Shown: piece after piece, positions 46,631 to 55,230 of the stretch
How the letters are laid out: each line of letters opens with the position of its first letter
Numbering within the stretch: the stretch's first letter is position 1
Assembly: GCA_041391365.1 (NCBI GenBank)
Contig: JAWKOC010000001.1
Coordinates: 310,001-374,000, forward strand
Source of the DNA: JAGRAX01 sp041391365
GTDB taxonomy: Bacteria; Bdellovibrionota_G; JALEGL01; JAGRMV01
Direction of reading: 5' to 3'
DNA: 64,000 nucleotides
Notes under the pieces: generated by a model
Database searches by the model: none
Told to the model about the DNA's origin: nothing
Seen by the model: only the letters and a program-made list of their open reading frames with translations
Made by a program: the position numbers and the translations under genes

Positions 46631-47128
46631 ATGATTCAAATTAACAAATTCAGCGACTATGCGATCGTGATTTTGGTTCACATGTCCAAAATTCAGGATC
46701 AAAGCCTATTCAGCGCCAAGGCTCTCTCCACGCAACTTCATTTGCCTTTGCCTACGGTATCCAAGATTTTGAAACAACTTCAAAAAGCATCTATTTTAGA
46801 ATCCATCCAAGGACCTCGAGGAGGGTATCGCTTGGCCAAGACTTCAGATGAAATTTCTGTCGGACAAATTCTAGAAATCATGGAAGGTCCCATTGCCATC
46901 ACCGAGTGTGCACTGTCTGAACATCAATGCAGTGTAACTTCCTGGTGCGAGATCAAACCTCATTGGAGATTGGTCAACCAGGTCGTTCGAGAAGCTTTGG
47001 AGCGCTTGAAACTCTCGGCATTGAGCCAGCAAATTCAAAGATCTGATTGGAAACAGAGTATGGATCGTGTATGGAGTGACCTCTTTGAGGACAAGACGGA
47101 TCAATCGAGGAAGGAAGACAAAGCATGA
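46631..47128 (+). CDS. Rrf2-family transcriptional regulator of the suf operon
   Basis: 165 aa from ATG 46631 (MIQINKFSDYAIVILVHMSK). Rrf2 winged-helix DNA-binding domain (SAKALSTQLHLPLPTVSKILKQLQKASILES, PRGGYRLAK). Three cysteines in ECALSEHQCSVTSWC (residues about 93-107) are in the position of the Fe-S ligands of IscR/SufR regulators, so it probably senses Fe-S status and represses or activates the operon through the dyad at its promoter. There is no Shine-Dalgarno, consistent with a very short leader. Its ATGA overlap couples it to nuoB. Confidence 0.88.
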   Translation: MIQINKFSDYAIVILVHMSKIQDQSLFSAKALSTQLHLPLPTVSKILKQLQKASILESIQGPRGGYRLAKTSDEISVGQILEIMEGPIAITECALSEHQCSVTSWCEIKPHWRLVNQVVREALERLKLSALSQQIQRSDWKQSMDRVWSDLFEDKTDQSRKEDKA

Positions 47129-47625
47129 ACAAACCCAGCATAGCCAATGATGTCGGCGGTGAGATTTTTCTGACCAAATTGGATGAATTTGTCAACTGGT
47201 CCCGCGCCAACTCACAATGGTATCTTTTGTTTGGTTTGGCCTGCTGTGGAATTGAACTCATGCAAACGGGTGGTCCTCGAACCGATATCGATCGTTTTGG
47301 TGCGATCCCTCGGGCTACTCCTCGTCAGGCAGATTTGATGATTGTTGCAGGTACGTTGACCTACAAAATGGGGAGTCGATTGAAACTTTTGTACGATCAG
47401 ATGCCTGACCCAAAGTATGTGATTTCCATGGGGAGTTGTGCAACCTGCGGAGGACTTTTTTCTCTGGGATACTCCGTGGTCAAAGGCGTGGACAAAATCG
47501 TGCCCGTGGATTTTTACGTCCCCGGATGCCCTCCACGACCTGAGGCTGTGACGGAAGCTTTGTTGATGCTGCAAGAGAAAATGAAAAAAGAAAAACATTA
47601 TTCCAAAAGGAAACAGGTGGCATGA
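47125..47625 (+). CDS. nuoB: NADH-quinone oxidoreductase subunit B, embedded in the suf operon
   Basis: 166 aa. NuoB holds cluster N2, the terminal Fe-S centre that reduces quinone in complex I. Family blocks are clear: LLFGLACCGIELMQ, RFGAIPRATPRQADLMIVAGTLTYKM, YVISMGSCATCGG and PVDFYVPGCPPRPE. The N2 ligands are the tandem C40-C41, C105 and C135. It overlaps the regulator by 4 bp (ATGA) and sufB by 4 bp, so it is translationally coupled on both sides. The other nuo genes seen (nuoG, nuoI) are 46 kb away. A role in complex I or a related Fe-S/quinone enzyme is expected. Confidence 0.88.
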   Translation: MNKPSIANDVGGEIFLTKLDEFVNWSRANSQWYLLFGLACCGIELMQTGGPRTDIDRFGAIPRATPRQADLMIVAGTLTYKMGSRLKLLYDQMPDPKYVISMGSCATCGGLFSLGYSVVKGVDKIVPVDFYVPGCPPRPEAVTEALLMLQEKMKKEKHYSKRKQVA

Positions 47626-49103
47626 GCCAAGCTCAAATCAAAGAAGTCGATAAAAAAATCGCCGAACGCGAAGACATCGAAAAACAACTATCTCAAAGTT
47701 ACAAATACGGTTTTTCGACCGACATTGAGATGGAAGAGTTTCCGATGGGACTCAATGAAGACATCATCGCCATGATTTCGGCCAAGAAAAATGAACCTCA
47801 GTTCATGTTGGACTGGCGTTTGAAAGCGTTTGAATATTGGAAAACCATGAAAGAACCGACTTGGCAGAACGTCACCTACCCAAAAATTGATTATCAATCG
47901 ATCTATTACTATGCGGCTCCAAAAACAGACAAAGATCGACCCAAGAGTCTTGACGAAGTCGATCCTGAACTTTTGAACATGTACGAGAAGTTGGGCATTC
48001 CTTTGCACGAGCGAGCTGCTCTTGCAGGAGTGGCAGTCGATGCCGTCTTTGACAGTGTATCGGTGGCAACCACATACAAAGAAAAATTGTCTGAGCTTGG
48101 GATCATTTTTTGTTCTTTTTCCGAAGCAGTGCATGAGCATCCTGATCTGATCAAAAAATATTTGGGCAGCGTTGTTCCTGTGACAGATAATTTTTTTGCA
48201 ACCTTGAACTCAGCTGTTTTTTCCGATGGATCTTTCGTTTATATTCCCAAAGGCGTGCGTTGCCCCATGGAGCTCTCCACGTATTTTCGAATCAACGCCA
48301 TCAATACAGGGCAATTTGAAAGAACCTTGATCATTGCCGATGAAGGTTCCTATGTGAGTTATTTGGAAGGTTGCACGGCGCCTCAACGAGATGAGAATCA
48401 GCTTCACGCTGCGGTGGTGGAATTGGTCGCACTCAAAGATGCCCAGATCAAATACTCAACAGTACAAAACTGGTATCCTGGGGACAAAAACGGCAAAGGT
48501 GGGATTTATAATTTTGTTACCAAGCGAGGTAAGTGTGCAGGAGATCGATCCAAGATTTCTTGGACGCAAGTCGAGACCGGCTCAGCCGTCACCTGGAAAT
48601 ATCCCAGCTGTATTTTGCAAGGAGATCATTCGGTGGGTGAGTTTTATTCTGTGGCGGTAACCAACAATCATCAGCAAGCCGATACCGGAACCAAAATGAT
48701 TCATATTGGGAAAAATACAAAGAGCACGATTGTTTCCAAGGGGATTTCAGCAGGAAAAAGTCAAAACACTTATCGTGGATTGGTGAAAATTATGAAGGGC
48801 GCTCAGAACGCACGAAACTATTCCCAGTGCGATTCATTGCTCATGACCGATCATTGTGGTGCACATACGTTTCCAAACATGGAAATCAAAAACAACTCTG
48901 CACAAATTGAACATGAAGCCACAACCTCCAAGATTGGGGAGGATCAGTTGTTTTATTGTCAACAAAGAGGTCTGTCCTCTGAGGATGCAGTGGCCATGAT
49001 TGTCAATGGATTTTGTGAAGAGGTATTCAAAGAATTGCCCATGGAATTTGCAGTGGAAGCCAAGAAGCTGTTGGAAGTTAGTTTAGAAGGAAGTGTTGGT
49101 TAG
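47622..49103 (+). CDS. sufB: Fe-S cluster assembly protein SufB
   Basis: 493 aa, standard SufB length. SufB is the scaffold of the SufBC2D complex on which Fe-S clusters are built. Characteristic segments: VYIPKGVRCPMELSTYFRIN, GEGS/DEGSYVSYLEGCTAP, KWSYPSC-like TWKYPSCILQGDHSVGEFYSVA, and QCDSLLMTDHCGAHTFPNMEIKNNSAQIEHEA with the conserved Cys and His near the C-terminus. Overlaps nuoB by 4 bp and is followed by sufC after 2 bp. Confidence 0.96.
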   Translation: MSQAQIKEVDKKIAEREDIEKQLSQSYKYGFSTDIEMEEFPMGLNEDIIAMISAKKNEPQFMLDWRLKAFEYWKTMKEPTWQNVTYPKIDYQSIYYYAAPKTDKDRPKSLDEVDPELLNMYEKLGIPLHERAALAGVAVDAVFDSVSVATTYKEKLSELGIIFCSFSEAVHEHPDLIKKYLGSVVPVTDNFFATLNSAVFSDGSFVYIPKGVRCPMELSTYFRINAINTGQFERTLIIADEGSYVSYLEGCTAPQRDENQLHAAVVELVALKDAQIKYSTVQNWYPGDKNGKGGIYNFVTKRGKCAGDRSKISWTQVETGSAVTWKYPSCILQGDHSVGEFYSVAVTNNHQQADTGTKMIHIGKNTKSTIVSKGISAGKSQNTYRGLVKIMKGAQNARNYSQCDSLLMTDHCGAHTFPNMEIKNNSAQIEHEATTSKIGEDQLFYCQQRGLSSEDAVAMIVNGFCEEVFKELPMEFAVEAKKLLEVSLEGSVG

Positions 49104-49105
49104 TT

Positions 49106-49879
49106 ATGTTGGAAATCAAAAATCTCAAAGCCTCTGTAGACGGCAAACAAATTCTCAAAGGAATTGAATTGACCATCGGAGAGGGAGAAGTTCACGCGAT
49201 CATGGGACCCAATGGTTCTGGAAAAAGTACGTTGTCTCAAGTGTTGGCGGGAAGAGAAAACTATACCATTGATGAAGGCCAAATCATCTACAAAGGAAAA
49301 GATCTGACAGAGTTTTCTGTGGAAGAAAGAGCTGGAGAAGGAATCTTTTTGGCCTTTCAATACCCCGTTGCAATTCCAGGTGTGAAAAACACAACGTTTC
49401 TCAAAGCAGCTTTGAATTCTGTTCGAAAATACAGAGGCCAGGAAGAACTTGATGCAGCTCAGTTTTTGCGTCTTCTCAAAGAAAAATCGGAATTGGTTGA
49501 ACTTCGGGATGATCTTCTGAAAAGATATGTCAACGACGGTTTTTCTGGAGGAGAGAAGAAGCGAAACGAGATCATGCAAATGGCGGTTCTTGATCCGAGT
49601 TTTGCGGTTCTTGATGAAACCGATTCGGGATTGGACATCGATGCTTTGAAAATTGTTGCTCAAGGCGTGAATCAGCTTCGGTCTCCACAAAGGTCCATGT
49701 TGGTCATTACGCACTATCAACGACTTTTGGACTATATCGTTCCTGACTATGTCCATGTGTTGGCGCATGGAAGAATCATCAAATCCGGTGGCAAAGAACT
49801 GGCGAGAGAGTTGGAAGAAAAAGGTTACGGCTGGATCGCGCAGTATGAACAAAACGAAAATGCACTTCCTTCTGTGTAG
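49106..49879 (+). CDS. sufC: Fe-S assembly ATPase SufC
   Basis: 257 aa, ABC-type ATPase of the SUF scaffold. Walker A GPNGSGKST, Q-loop in FLAFQYPVAIPGV, signature FSGGEKKRNEIMQMAVLDP and Walker B FAVLDETDSGLDIDAL, exactly as in SufC. The IMGPNGSGKSTLSQVLAG and GEGIFLAFQYP blocks separate it from transporter ATPases. It lies between sufB and sufD with gaps of 2 and 8 bp. Confidence 0.96.
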   Translation: MLEIKNLKASVDGKQILKGIELTIGEGEVHAIMGPNGSGKSTLSQVLAGRENYTIDEGQIIYKGKDLTEFSVEERAGEGIFLAFQYPVAIPGVKNTTFLKAALNSVRKYRGQEELDAAQFLRLLKEKSELVELRDDLLKRYVNDGFSGGEKKRNEIMQMAVLDPSFAVLDETDSGLDIDALKIVAQGVNQLRSPQRSMLVITHYQRLLDYIVPDYVHVLAHGRIIKSGGKELARELEEKGYGWIAQYEQNENALPSV

Positions 49880-49887
49880 GTGATTTA

Positions 49888-51168
49888 ATGATAGCTCACT
49901 ACAAAGATCAGTTTGATCAGTGGATCAATTCTACGGCCCAGAATTCATGGTACAAATCTCTTCGAACTCAGGCTTTTGAAGCATTTGAAAAAAATGGGTT
50001 TCCAACGCAAAAAGAAGAAGCTTGGAAGCATGCAGATTTGTCTTTATTTCGGAAAGAGTTCTTTCCTGCGCTTGCTTCAAAAGATTCGTTTCAGAAAAAT
50101 TGGAAGAGTGATTTTGAGAAGCATGTTGATTTTCAGAAAATTCAGTACTTGGCATTTTGGGGTGGTCAATTGGTGGATCAAAGCATCGACGATCAAAGTG
50201 CGTTGATGATTCAGAATCTTGATCAGCTAGACCCAAAAACAAAAATAGAGGCAGAAACCATTTTAACCTCGTTTGCCCCTCGATATGACCATCCGTTTTA
50301 CCAGCTCAATACTGCCTTTCATGCGCAGGCCATATGGATCCATGTCAAAAAGACCCAAAGCAAGCCATTGATTTTGTTTTATCTGGATCAACAAACAAGC
50401 AAAGTCAGCGCATACTATAGAAATCTCGTCGTTGCAGAATCTCAGGTGTCCATTCAAATTCTAGAATATTTTCCTCACTTGGAGTCATCACAAGTCGCGT
50501 TCAATGTAACCACGCAAGTATCGGCGAAGGAAAACGCACTTGTTGAACATGTGAAAATTCAAGATCAAAACTTGACGAGCTATCATCAAGGATTTTTCTA
50601 TGGATTGGCTCAGAGAAATGCAACGATCAAATCGTTTTCTTTTTCTCGTGGAGCTGCATTTGCACGAAACGATGTAGACATTGTTCTTGATGGGATACAG
50701 TCTCATGGAGACATGTTTGGGCTTTATTCCAATGTTGATCATCAATATGTAGATCATCGTACCTGTATGGATCATCGTGTAGCCCATTGTACAAGCAAAG
50801 AGTTGTACAAAGGAGTTCTGGCAGATCAATCTCATGCTGTATTTGAGGGAAGAATCAAAGTTCATGAAGGAGCACAGAAAACAGACTCACAGCAGATGAA
50901 TCGTAACCTTCTTCTCTCGGACGAGGCTAAGGTAGATACTGCACCACAGTTGGAAATTTTTGCCGACGATGTCAAATGTGCTCATGGGGCAACCATTGGA
51001 AAGCTCGATGAAGAACAATTGTTCTATCTTCAGTCGAGAGGAATTGATCGGGCTCAGGCCACACAACTTTTGATTGGTGCTTTCGTGGGTGAAGTCTTTG
51101 ATGAATTGTCTCTTTCTTTTCAAGGACTCGTACGAGGAATCATTGGAAAAGGCTGGGAGCATGACTGA
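49888..51168 (+). CDS. sufD: Fe-S cluster assembly protein SufD
   Basis: 426 aa. SufD is the SufB paralogue that completes the SufBC2D scaffold. The N-terminus has QKEEAWKHADLS, a common SufD feature (KxExWKYT-like); the beta-helix core shows DQSHAVFEGRIKVHEGAQKTDSQQMNRNLLLSDEAKVDTAPQLEI, and the C-terminal KCAHGATIGKLDEEQLFYLQSRGI is the SufD signature with conserved Cys and His. The gene overlaps sufS by 8 bp. Confidence 0.94.
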   Translation: MIAHYKDQFDQWINSTAQNSWYKSLRTQAFEAFEKNGFPTQKEEAWKHADLSLFRKEFFPALASKDSFQKNWKSDFEKHVDFQKIQYLAFWGGQLVDQSIDDQSALMIQNLDQLDPKTKIEAETILTSFAPRYDHPFYQLNTAFHAQAIWIHVKKTQSKPLILFYLDQQTSKVSAYYRNLVVAESQVSIQILEYFPHLESSQVAFNVTTQVSAKENALVEHVKIQDQNLTSYHQGFFYGLAQRNATIKSFSFSRGAAFARNDVDIVLDGIQSHGDMFGLYSNVDHQYVDHRTCMDHRVAHCTSKELYKGVLADQSHAVFEGRIKVHEGAQKTDSQQMNRNLLLSDEAKVDTAPQLEIFADDVKCAHGATIGKLDEEQLFYLQSRGIDRAQATQLLIGAFVGEVFDELSLSFQGLVRGIIGKGWEHD

Positions 51169-52408
51169 TCTGTCCTATGCAAAAGACCCAAAGAAATGGG
51201 AACAAAGCATTCGGTCCAAATTCCCTTATTTGAGCAATCCATCTTTTGCAAAACCTGTTGTGTATTTTGACAATGGGGCTTCGTCTCAAAAACCGGCTGA
51301 AGTGTTGGAATCTGTGGATCAATTTTACCGACTGCACTATGCCAATGTACATCGGGGCATTCATCGTTTGAGTCAAGAAGCCACACAGGCCTTTGAAGAA
51401 GCACGCAGTGAAATGGCAACTTTTCTTCACGCCACAACAAGCAGTGAAATTATTTTTACCAAAGGACTGACCGAAGGGGTGAATTTGTTGGCCTCGTGTT
51501 TGGGAAAGAATTTGGTCGAAGGGGATGAGGTGGTGGTGACCATCATGGAACATCACTCTAACTTTGTTCCTTGGCAAATTCTATGTGAAGAGAAAAAATT
51601 GAAATTTCGTGTTGTCCATGTGGATGAGAGTGGAACGCTGGACTTGGATCATTTTCAAAAGCAATTGAATGCCAAAACCAAAGTGGTTGCGGTCAATCAT
51701 GTTTCCAACACTTTGGGAACGATCAATCCCATATCAAGGATTGCAGACATGGTGCATGAGGTTGGAGCGACCTTGGTGGTTGATGGGGCACAGGCCCCTC
51801 ATCATTTTCCTGTGGATGTTCAACAATTGAAGTGTGATTTTTATTTGGTGACAGGACACAAAATGTATGGCCCTACGGGAATCGGCGTACTCTGGGGAAA
51901 GGAAAATCTACTGAATCAACTACCCCCCTATCATGGCGGTGGTGAGATGGTGGATCAAGTCAGTGTAGAAAAAACCACCTACAAAGAAAGTCCTGCTCGG
52001 TTTGAAGCAGGAACTCCGAATATTGCGGGAGCCGTAGGTTTGGCCAAGGCGGCACGTTTCATTGCTTCCGTTGGGTATGAGAGTATCATCGAGCATGAAC
52101 GGGAACTTCTCGACTATGCACAGGCAAAATTGTCGAGCATCCCTGAACTTCGTTTCATTGGGCAGGCGAAGTCAAAAGTTGGAGTGATCTCTTTTGTGGT
52201 AGAAGGGTGTCATCCTCAAGACATTGCAACGTTGTTGGATCAGGACGGAGTCGCGCTTCGAGTAGGTCATCACTGCACGCAACCCTTGCACACGTTTTTT
52301 CACATTCAGGGAAGCATTCGAGCCTCCTTTGCCATGTACAATACCAAAGATGAAGTAGATCATTTTGTTCATGCTTTGCAAAAAACAATAAGGATGTTGA
52401 TCGTATGA
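51161..52408 (+). CDS. sufS: Cysteine desulfurase SufS
   Basis: 415 aa from ATG 51161 (MTDLSYAKDPKKWEQS); the frame is open upstream inside sufD. A PLP-dependent class V aminotransferase-fold enzyme that takes sulfur from cysteine for Fe-S assembly. FDNGASSQKP, the ANVHRGIHRLS block, IMEHHSNFVPW, DGAQAPHHFPVDVQ and GHKMYGPTGIGVLWGK (PLP Lys about 234) are present; the persulfide Cys is C372 in RVGHHCTQPLH (group II, SufS-like short loop). No sufE or sufU is in the window. ATGA-type 4-bp overlap with the next gene. Confidence 0.95.
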   Translation: MTDLSYAKDPKKWEQSIRSKFPYLSNPSFAKPVVYFDNGASSQKPAEVLESVDQFYRLHYANVHRGIHRLSQEATQAFEEARSEMATFLHATTSSEIIFTKGLTEGVNLLASCLGKNLVEGDEVVVTIMEHHSNFVPWQILCEEKKLKFRVVHVDESGTLDLDHFQKQLNAKTKVVAVNHVSNTLGTINPISRIADMVHEVGATLVVDGAQAPHHFPVDVQQLKCDFYLVTGHKMYGPTGIGVLWGKENLLNQLPPYHGGGEMVDQVSVEKTTYKESPARFEAGTPNIAGAVGLAKAARFIASVGYESIIEHERELLDYAQAKLSSIPELRFIGQAKSKVGVISFVVEGCHPQDIATLLDQDGVALRVGHHCTQPLHTFFHIQGSIRASFAMYNTKDEVDHFVHALQKTIRMLIV

Positions 52409-53019
52409 TACGCTATACAGAAAAAGCCAGAGAAAAAGCTAAACACTTTATCGAAAGCAGCAATGACAATGGAGCTGGAATTCGCATTGCGATCACTGAA
52501 CGCAATGAAAAAGGGTTTACCTATCACTTTGGATTGGATCCATATTCCAACGAACAAGATGATGACGTAATTGTTCGCGATGGAGGATTTGCTACACGAA
52601 TTGATCCAGAAAGTGCAAAGTGGCTCCGTGGAGCAACTGTGGATTGGATTGCCAAAGATGGCAAAGAGGGCTTTTCGGTTCTCAATCCTAACTCACCGAT
52701 TCCCGATAACACTCCAGAAGGTCTCAAAAAAGAGATCATTGACATGCTCAAAACCATTTACGATCCAGAAATTCCAGTGAACATTTATGACCTTGGATTG
52801 ATCTACGACATTAAAATCAATGAAGACAGCAACGTGGTCGATGTGGTGATGACTCTGACGGCGCCGAACTGTCCAGCTGCCGAACAACTTCCACATGATG
52901 TGAAGGTCAAAACGGAATCTGTGCCAGGCGTGAAAAAAGCCAAAGTCGAGATCACATGGGAGCCAGCGTGGACCCCCGATCAGATGTCAGACGAAGCCAA
53001 ATTGGAATTGGGGATCTAA
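52405..53019 (+). CDS. A-type carrier-like / MIP18 (SufT) fusion protein
   Basis: 204 aa with two domains. Residues about 1-98 resemble a HesB/IscA A-type Fe-S carrier (MIRYTEKAREKAKHFIESS, GAGIRIAITE, YHFGLDPYSNEQDD, GFSVLNPNSP), but the cysteines that normally hold the cluster are absent; the domain stops at NPNSP, where CGCG would follow. Residues about 105-200 are a MIP18/DUF59 domain (IIDMLKTIYDPEIPVNIYDLGLIYDIKI ... MTLTAPNCPAAEQLP) with the single conserved Cys of SufT/PaaD. As last gene of the suf operon it probably acts in cluster transfer. The N-domain identity is by eye. Confidence 0.8.
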   Translation: MIRYTEKAREKAKHFIESSNDNGAGIRIAITERNEKGFTYHFGLDPYSNEQDDDVIVRDGGFATRIDPESAKWLRGATVDWIAKDGKEGFSVLNPNSPIPDNTPEGLKKEIIDMLKTIYDPEIPVNIYDLGLIYDIKINEDSNVVDVVMTLTAPNCPAAEQLPHDVKVKTESVPGVKKAKVEITWEPAWTPDQMSDEAKLELGI

Positions 53020-53107
53020 ACTGCCTTTATTCCTGATTTCAGGCATTGACGCATTATGCTTAACCTGCTACATCAAATAATCTGATTTTTATCTATTGGG
53101 GGAAGCC

Positions 53108-54295
53108 ATGAATTTTTTTCAGAAGGTTCTTTTTATTTTTTTATCTCTATGTTGTTTTGTGCTTGGTGAGGTTCAAGCTCAATCTCCATCTAAAAAAGTT
53201 GACTTTTGTGGGTGTGTTTTCGACATCGATCGATTTCCTAGAATCCAAATCATTGGTGAACATCATGATGCAGAATTTACAGGTACATTTTGGGACATGT
53301 TGATCGACAATTTGCAAGAGAACCATCAAACCTACATTTTTATGGAAGGTGCGCTCAAAGAGAATTCGAACTATACGAGAATCATCAAAAGAAAATTTTT
53401 TCCGAATGACATCCATGAGGAGATCTTTCCTTTGGAAGAGTCATTTTCCTATGGCATCGCCGGAGCGATCAGGACCTATCGAGAAATGAAACAGTTCGAT
53501 CTACTTTATTCAGATTTGGTAAAAATGGTTCCGGGTCTGCAGTTTGTTACTTTGCAGGAGATTCAGCAATATGCATATAGTGGCCGTTCCCCATTGATCA
53601 AATCAGTTTTGGAAAATGGTGGTGGAGATGCGCTTCTGAATTATACCCAGGCAATTCGGACAGATCACTCGTATGAAGTCAGACAGTTGATTGAAAATGA
53701 AATGGCGACATCATTTGATAAGTTCATGACTCCAATTGCAGAGACGCCTTCCCTAAGACAAAGTTTTGTTGCATTCCTAAACAAGAACATCGATATTTTT
53801 AATCAGATTCCAACCGAAGGTGGATTGCGAAATAGTTTCATTCAGGTTTTTCAAAACTACAATGGATCTAGTTTTGGTACGATCAGTGCGTGGGTTGAAA
53901 GTAACAGTCTCTCATCAAAAGTTTTATTTGATGTCTTTTATGCATTGGTAAAAAAATGGTCTATATATGTGGCGACTTTGGATGTTGTAAAAAGAGATGA
54001 GCATGCGCCGAAAAATCTTGTTAGCATCTTAAGTGCATTTTATGGAATGGACTTTGGTAAAATGGATCAAAAGCAAGACAATCTTGCTTATCAGATTCTT
54101 GTTGTTTGGAGAAATCTTCACATGGTCGATCATTTTCTTGAGCAACTTTGTGAATGGGCTCGTGAAGATCAGTTTCGACCTTCGATCTCTTTGAAAATAG
54201 GGGCAGATCATGTTGAAGATCTACGAAATCGCTTGATACAAAAATTGCCTCAGGCCTTTCATGATAAAATTGTCGTGATTGATCTGACGAAATAA
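53108..54295 (+). CDS. Secreted ChaN/TraB-like protein, uncharacterised
   Basis: 395 aa from ATG 53108, with GGGGGAAG just upstream. Signal peptide about 1-24 (MNFFQKVLFIFLSLCCFVLG). The mature protein begins a domain with IQIIGEHHDAEFTGTFWDMLI near residue 50, and ends with GADHVEDLRNRLIQKLPQAF. The paired GE-H-x-D and G-x-x-H near the two ends is the layout of the TIKI/TraB/ChaN/EreA superfamily (heme-binding or esterase/protease-like folds). Exact family and activity are not certain. It is transcribed separately after the suf operon. Confidence 0.55.
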   Translation: MNFFQKVLFIFLSLCCFVLGEVQAQSPSKKVDFCGCVFDIDRFPRIQIIGEHHDAEFTGTFWDMLIDNLQENHQTYIFMEGALKENSNYTRIIKRKFFPNDIHEEIFPLEESFSYGIAGAIRTYREMKQFDLLYSDLVKMVPGLQFVTLQEIQQYAYSGRSPLIKSVLENGGGDALLNYTQAIRTDHSYEVRQLIENEMATSFDKFMTPIAETPSLRQSFVAFLNKNIDIFNQIPTEGGLRNSFIQVFQNYNGSSFGTISAWVESNSLSSKVLFDVFYALVKKWSIYVATLDVVKRDEHAPKNLVSILSAFYGMDFGKMDQKQDNLAYQILVVWRNLHMVDHFLEQLCEWAREDQFRPSISLKIGADHVEDLRNRLIQKLPQAFHDKIVVIDLTK

Positions 54296-54403
54296 CTGTC
54301 CAAGTTTACTGTCATTGGCGATTTGGGGAGTGCAGAACTCCAACAAGGAATGGACATAGCTTTCACTTGACTCCAAAGCCAGGAGTGAGGACAATGGAGA
54401 TTC

Positions 54404-54979
54404 ATGCGAGCACTTCTGCTTGGAATCCTTAGTTGTTTTTTTCTGCTTTCCATTGAGCAATCGTGGTCTGATCAAAAGCCCATTCTTGAGAGGGAAAAAA
54501 AGGAAGCTGAATTGCCCACAGCCGCCCAAGAGTCTTCTTTTTCTCAAAAGGCTCTTCCTGATCTTCACAACGGGCGTACATTGTATGAGGAGCATTGCGG
54601 GTTGTGTCACGGTTCTACCGGACAAGCGGATTCTCAGGCGGCTTCGATGTTGAAATTCAAGCCCAAGGCTTTTGCCAATCCTTCTCCAGAAGATGGGATG
54701 TCACCCCAAAATGCATTTGATGTCATCACCGAAGGCAAGGAAGAGAACCAAATGCCTTCATTTTCATTCTTGTCTGAAAAAGATCGGTGGGACATTGCTG
54801 CGTACATCTTTACGCTGCGTGTGGATTTGCCAGAAGTCGAAAAATGCAATCCAAGTTTGAGCTGGGCGAAAGTAAAAAATATGTCGGACGCCGATGTCCT
54901 CAGAAAACTCCAGCATCGTGGCGTACCTCCTGAAAAGAGGAAGATTGAATTGAGCATCATCCGGCGTTATCCTCAATAG
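54404..54979 (+). CDS. Periplasmic c-type cytochrome
   Basis: 191 aa. Signal peptide about 1-22 (MRALLLGILSCFFLLSIEQSWS). One heme-binding C65-G-L-C68-H69 in LYEEHCGLCHGSTGQADSQAA, followed by an axial Met candidate in NQMPSF and the WDIAAYIFTL helix typical of class I cytochrome c domains. Electron carrier in the periplasm; partner unknown. The stop codon is immediately followed by structured element B, so this transcript likely carries the element at its 3' end. Confidence 0.88.
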   Translation: MRALLLGILSCFFLLSIEQSWSDQKPILEREKKEAELPTAAQESSFSQKALPDLHNGRTLYEEHCGLCHGSTGQADSQAASMLKFKPKAFANPSPEDGMSPQNAFDVITEGKEENQMPSFSFLSEKDRWDIAAYIFTLRVDLPEVEKCNPSLSWAKVKNMSDADVLRKLQHRGVPPEKRKIELSIIRRYPQ

Positions 54980-55165
54980 TGCTCAATCGCCGCAAGGGTC
55001 CTCCGGCCGAGGCCGGAGACAAGGGGCGCACAGACGATCTTGATCCGTTGTGAAGTCCTCTGCAGGAAATGGCTCTCCGGCACTGCAGAATCACCTGCTG
55101 CGCTTGAGTTTCCTTCCGAGGACTTCACACGTACCCCATTTCATCAGATGCAATGATCAGGGGAA
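54980..55165 (+). repeat. Structured extragenic element, copy B
   Basis: Begins at the stop codon of the cytochrome gene with TGCTCAATCGCCGCAAGG, then a GC hairpin CTCCGGCCGAGGCCGGAG (55001-55018) and CACAGAC (55029-55035). The main helix pairs GTGAAGTCCTC (55050-55060) with GAGGACTTCAC (55118-55128) and AGGAAA (55064-55069) with TTTCCT (55109-55114). Enclosed conserved strands are ATGGCTCTCCGG and GCTGCGCTTGAG. Downstream lies a CAATGATCAGGGGAAAAAAG purine tract. The same core with a different helix sequence appears at A1 and C. Confidence 0.75.
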
Positions 55166-55230
55166 AAAAGAAAAAAAGAGGAGATGCATACCATGGGCAT
55201 GCATCATTGTTTCTTATTTTTTTTCTTCTT
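55166..55230. terminator. Central palindrome between inverted elements B and C
   Basis: GATGCAT...ATGCATC (55182-55204) forms a perfect 7-bp stem around ACCATGGGC. It is flanked by an A-rich run on the left and a T-rich run on the right, giving U-tracts on both strands. It lies midway between the convergent cytochrome and kinase genes and may be a bidirectional terminator. Confidence 0.5.

Noticed and set aside
49100..49852. 250-codon open frame on the minus strand opposite sufC
   Set aside because: It is the exact antisense of a perfectly conserved ABC ATPase; no motif or RBS was seen.
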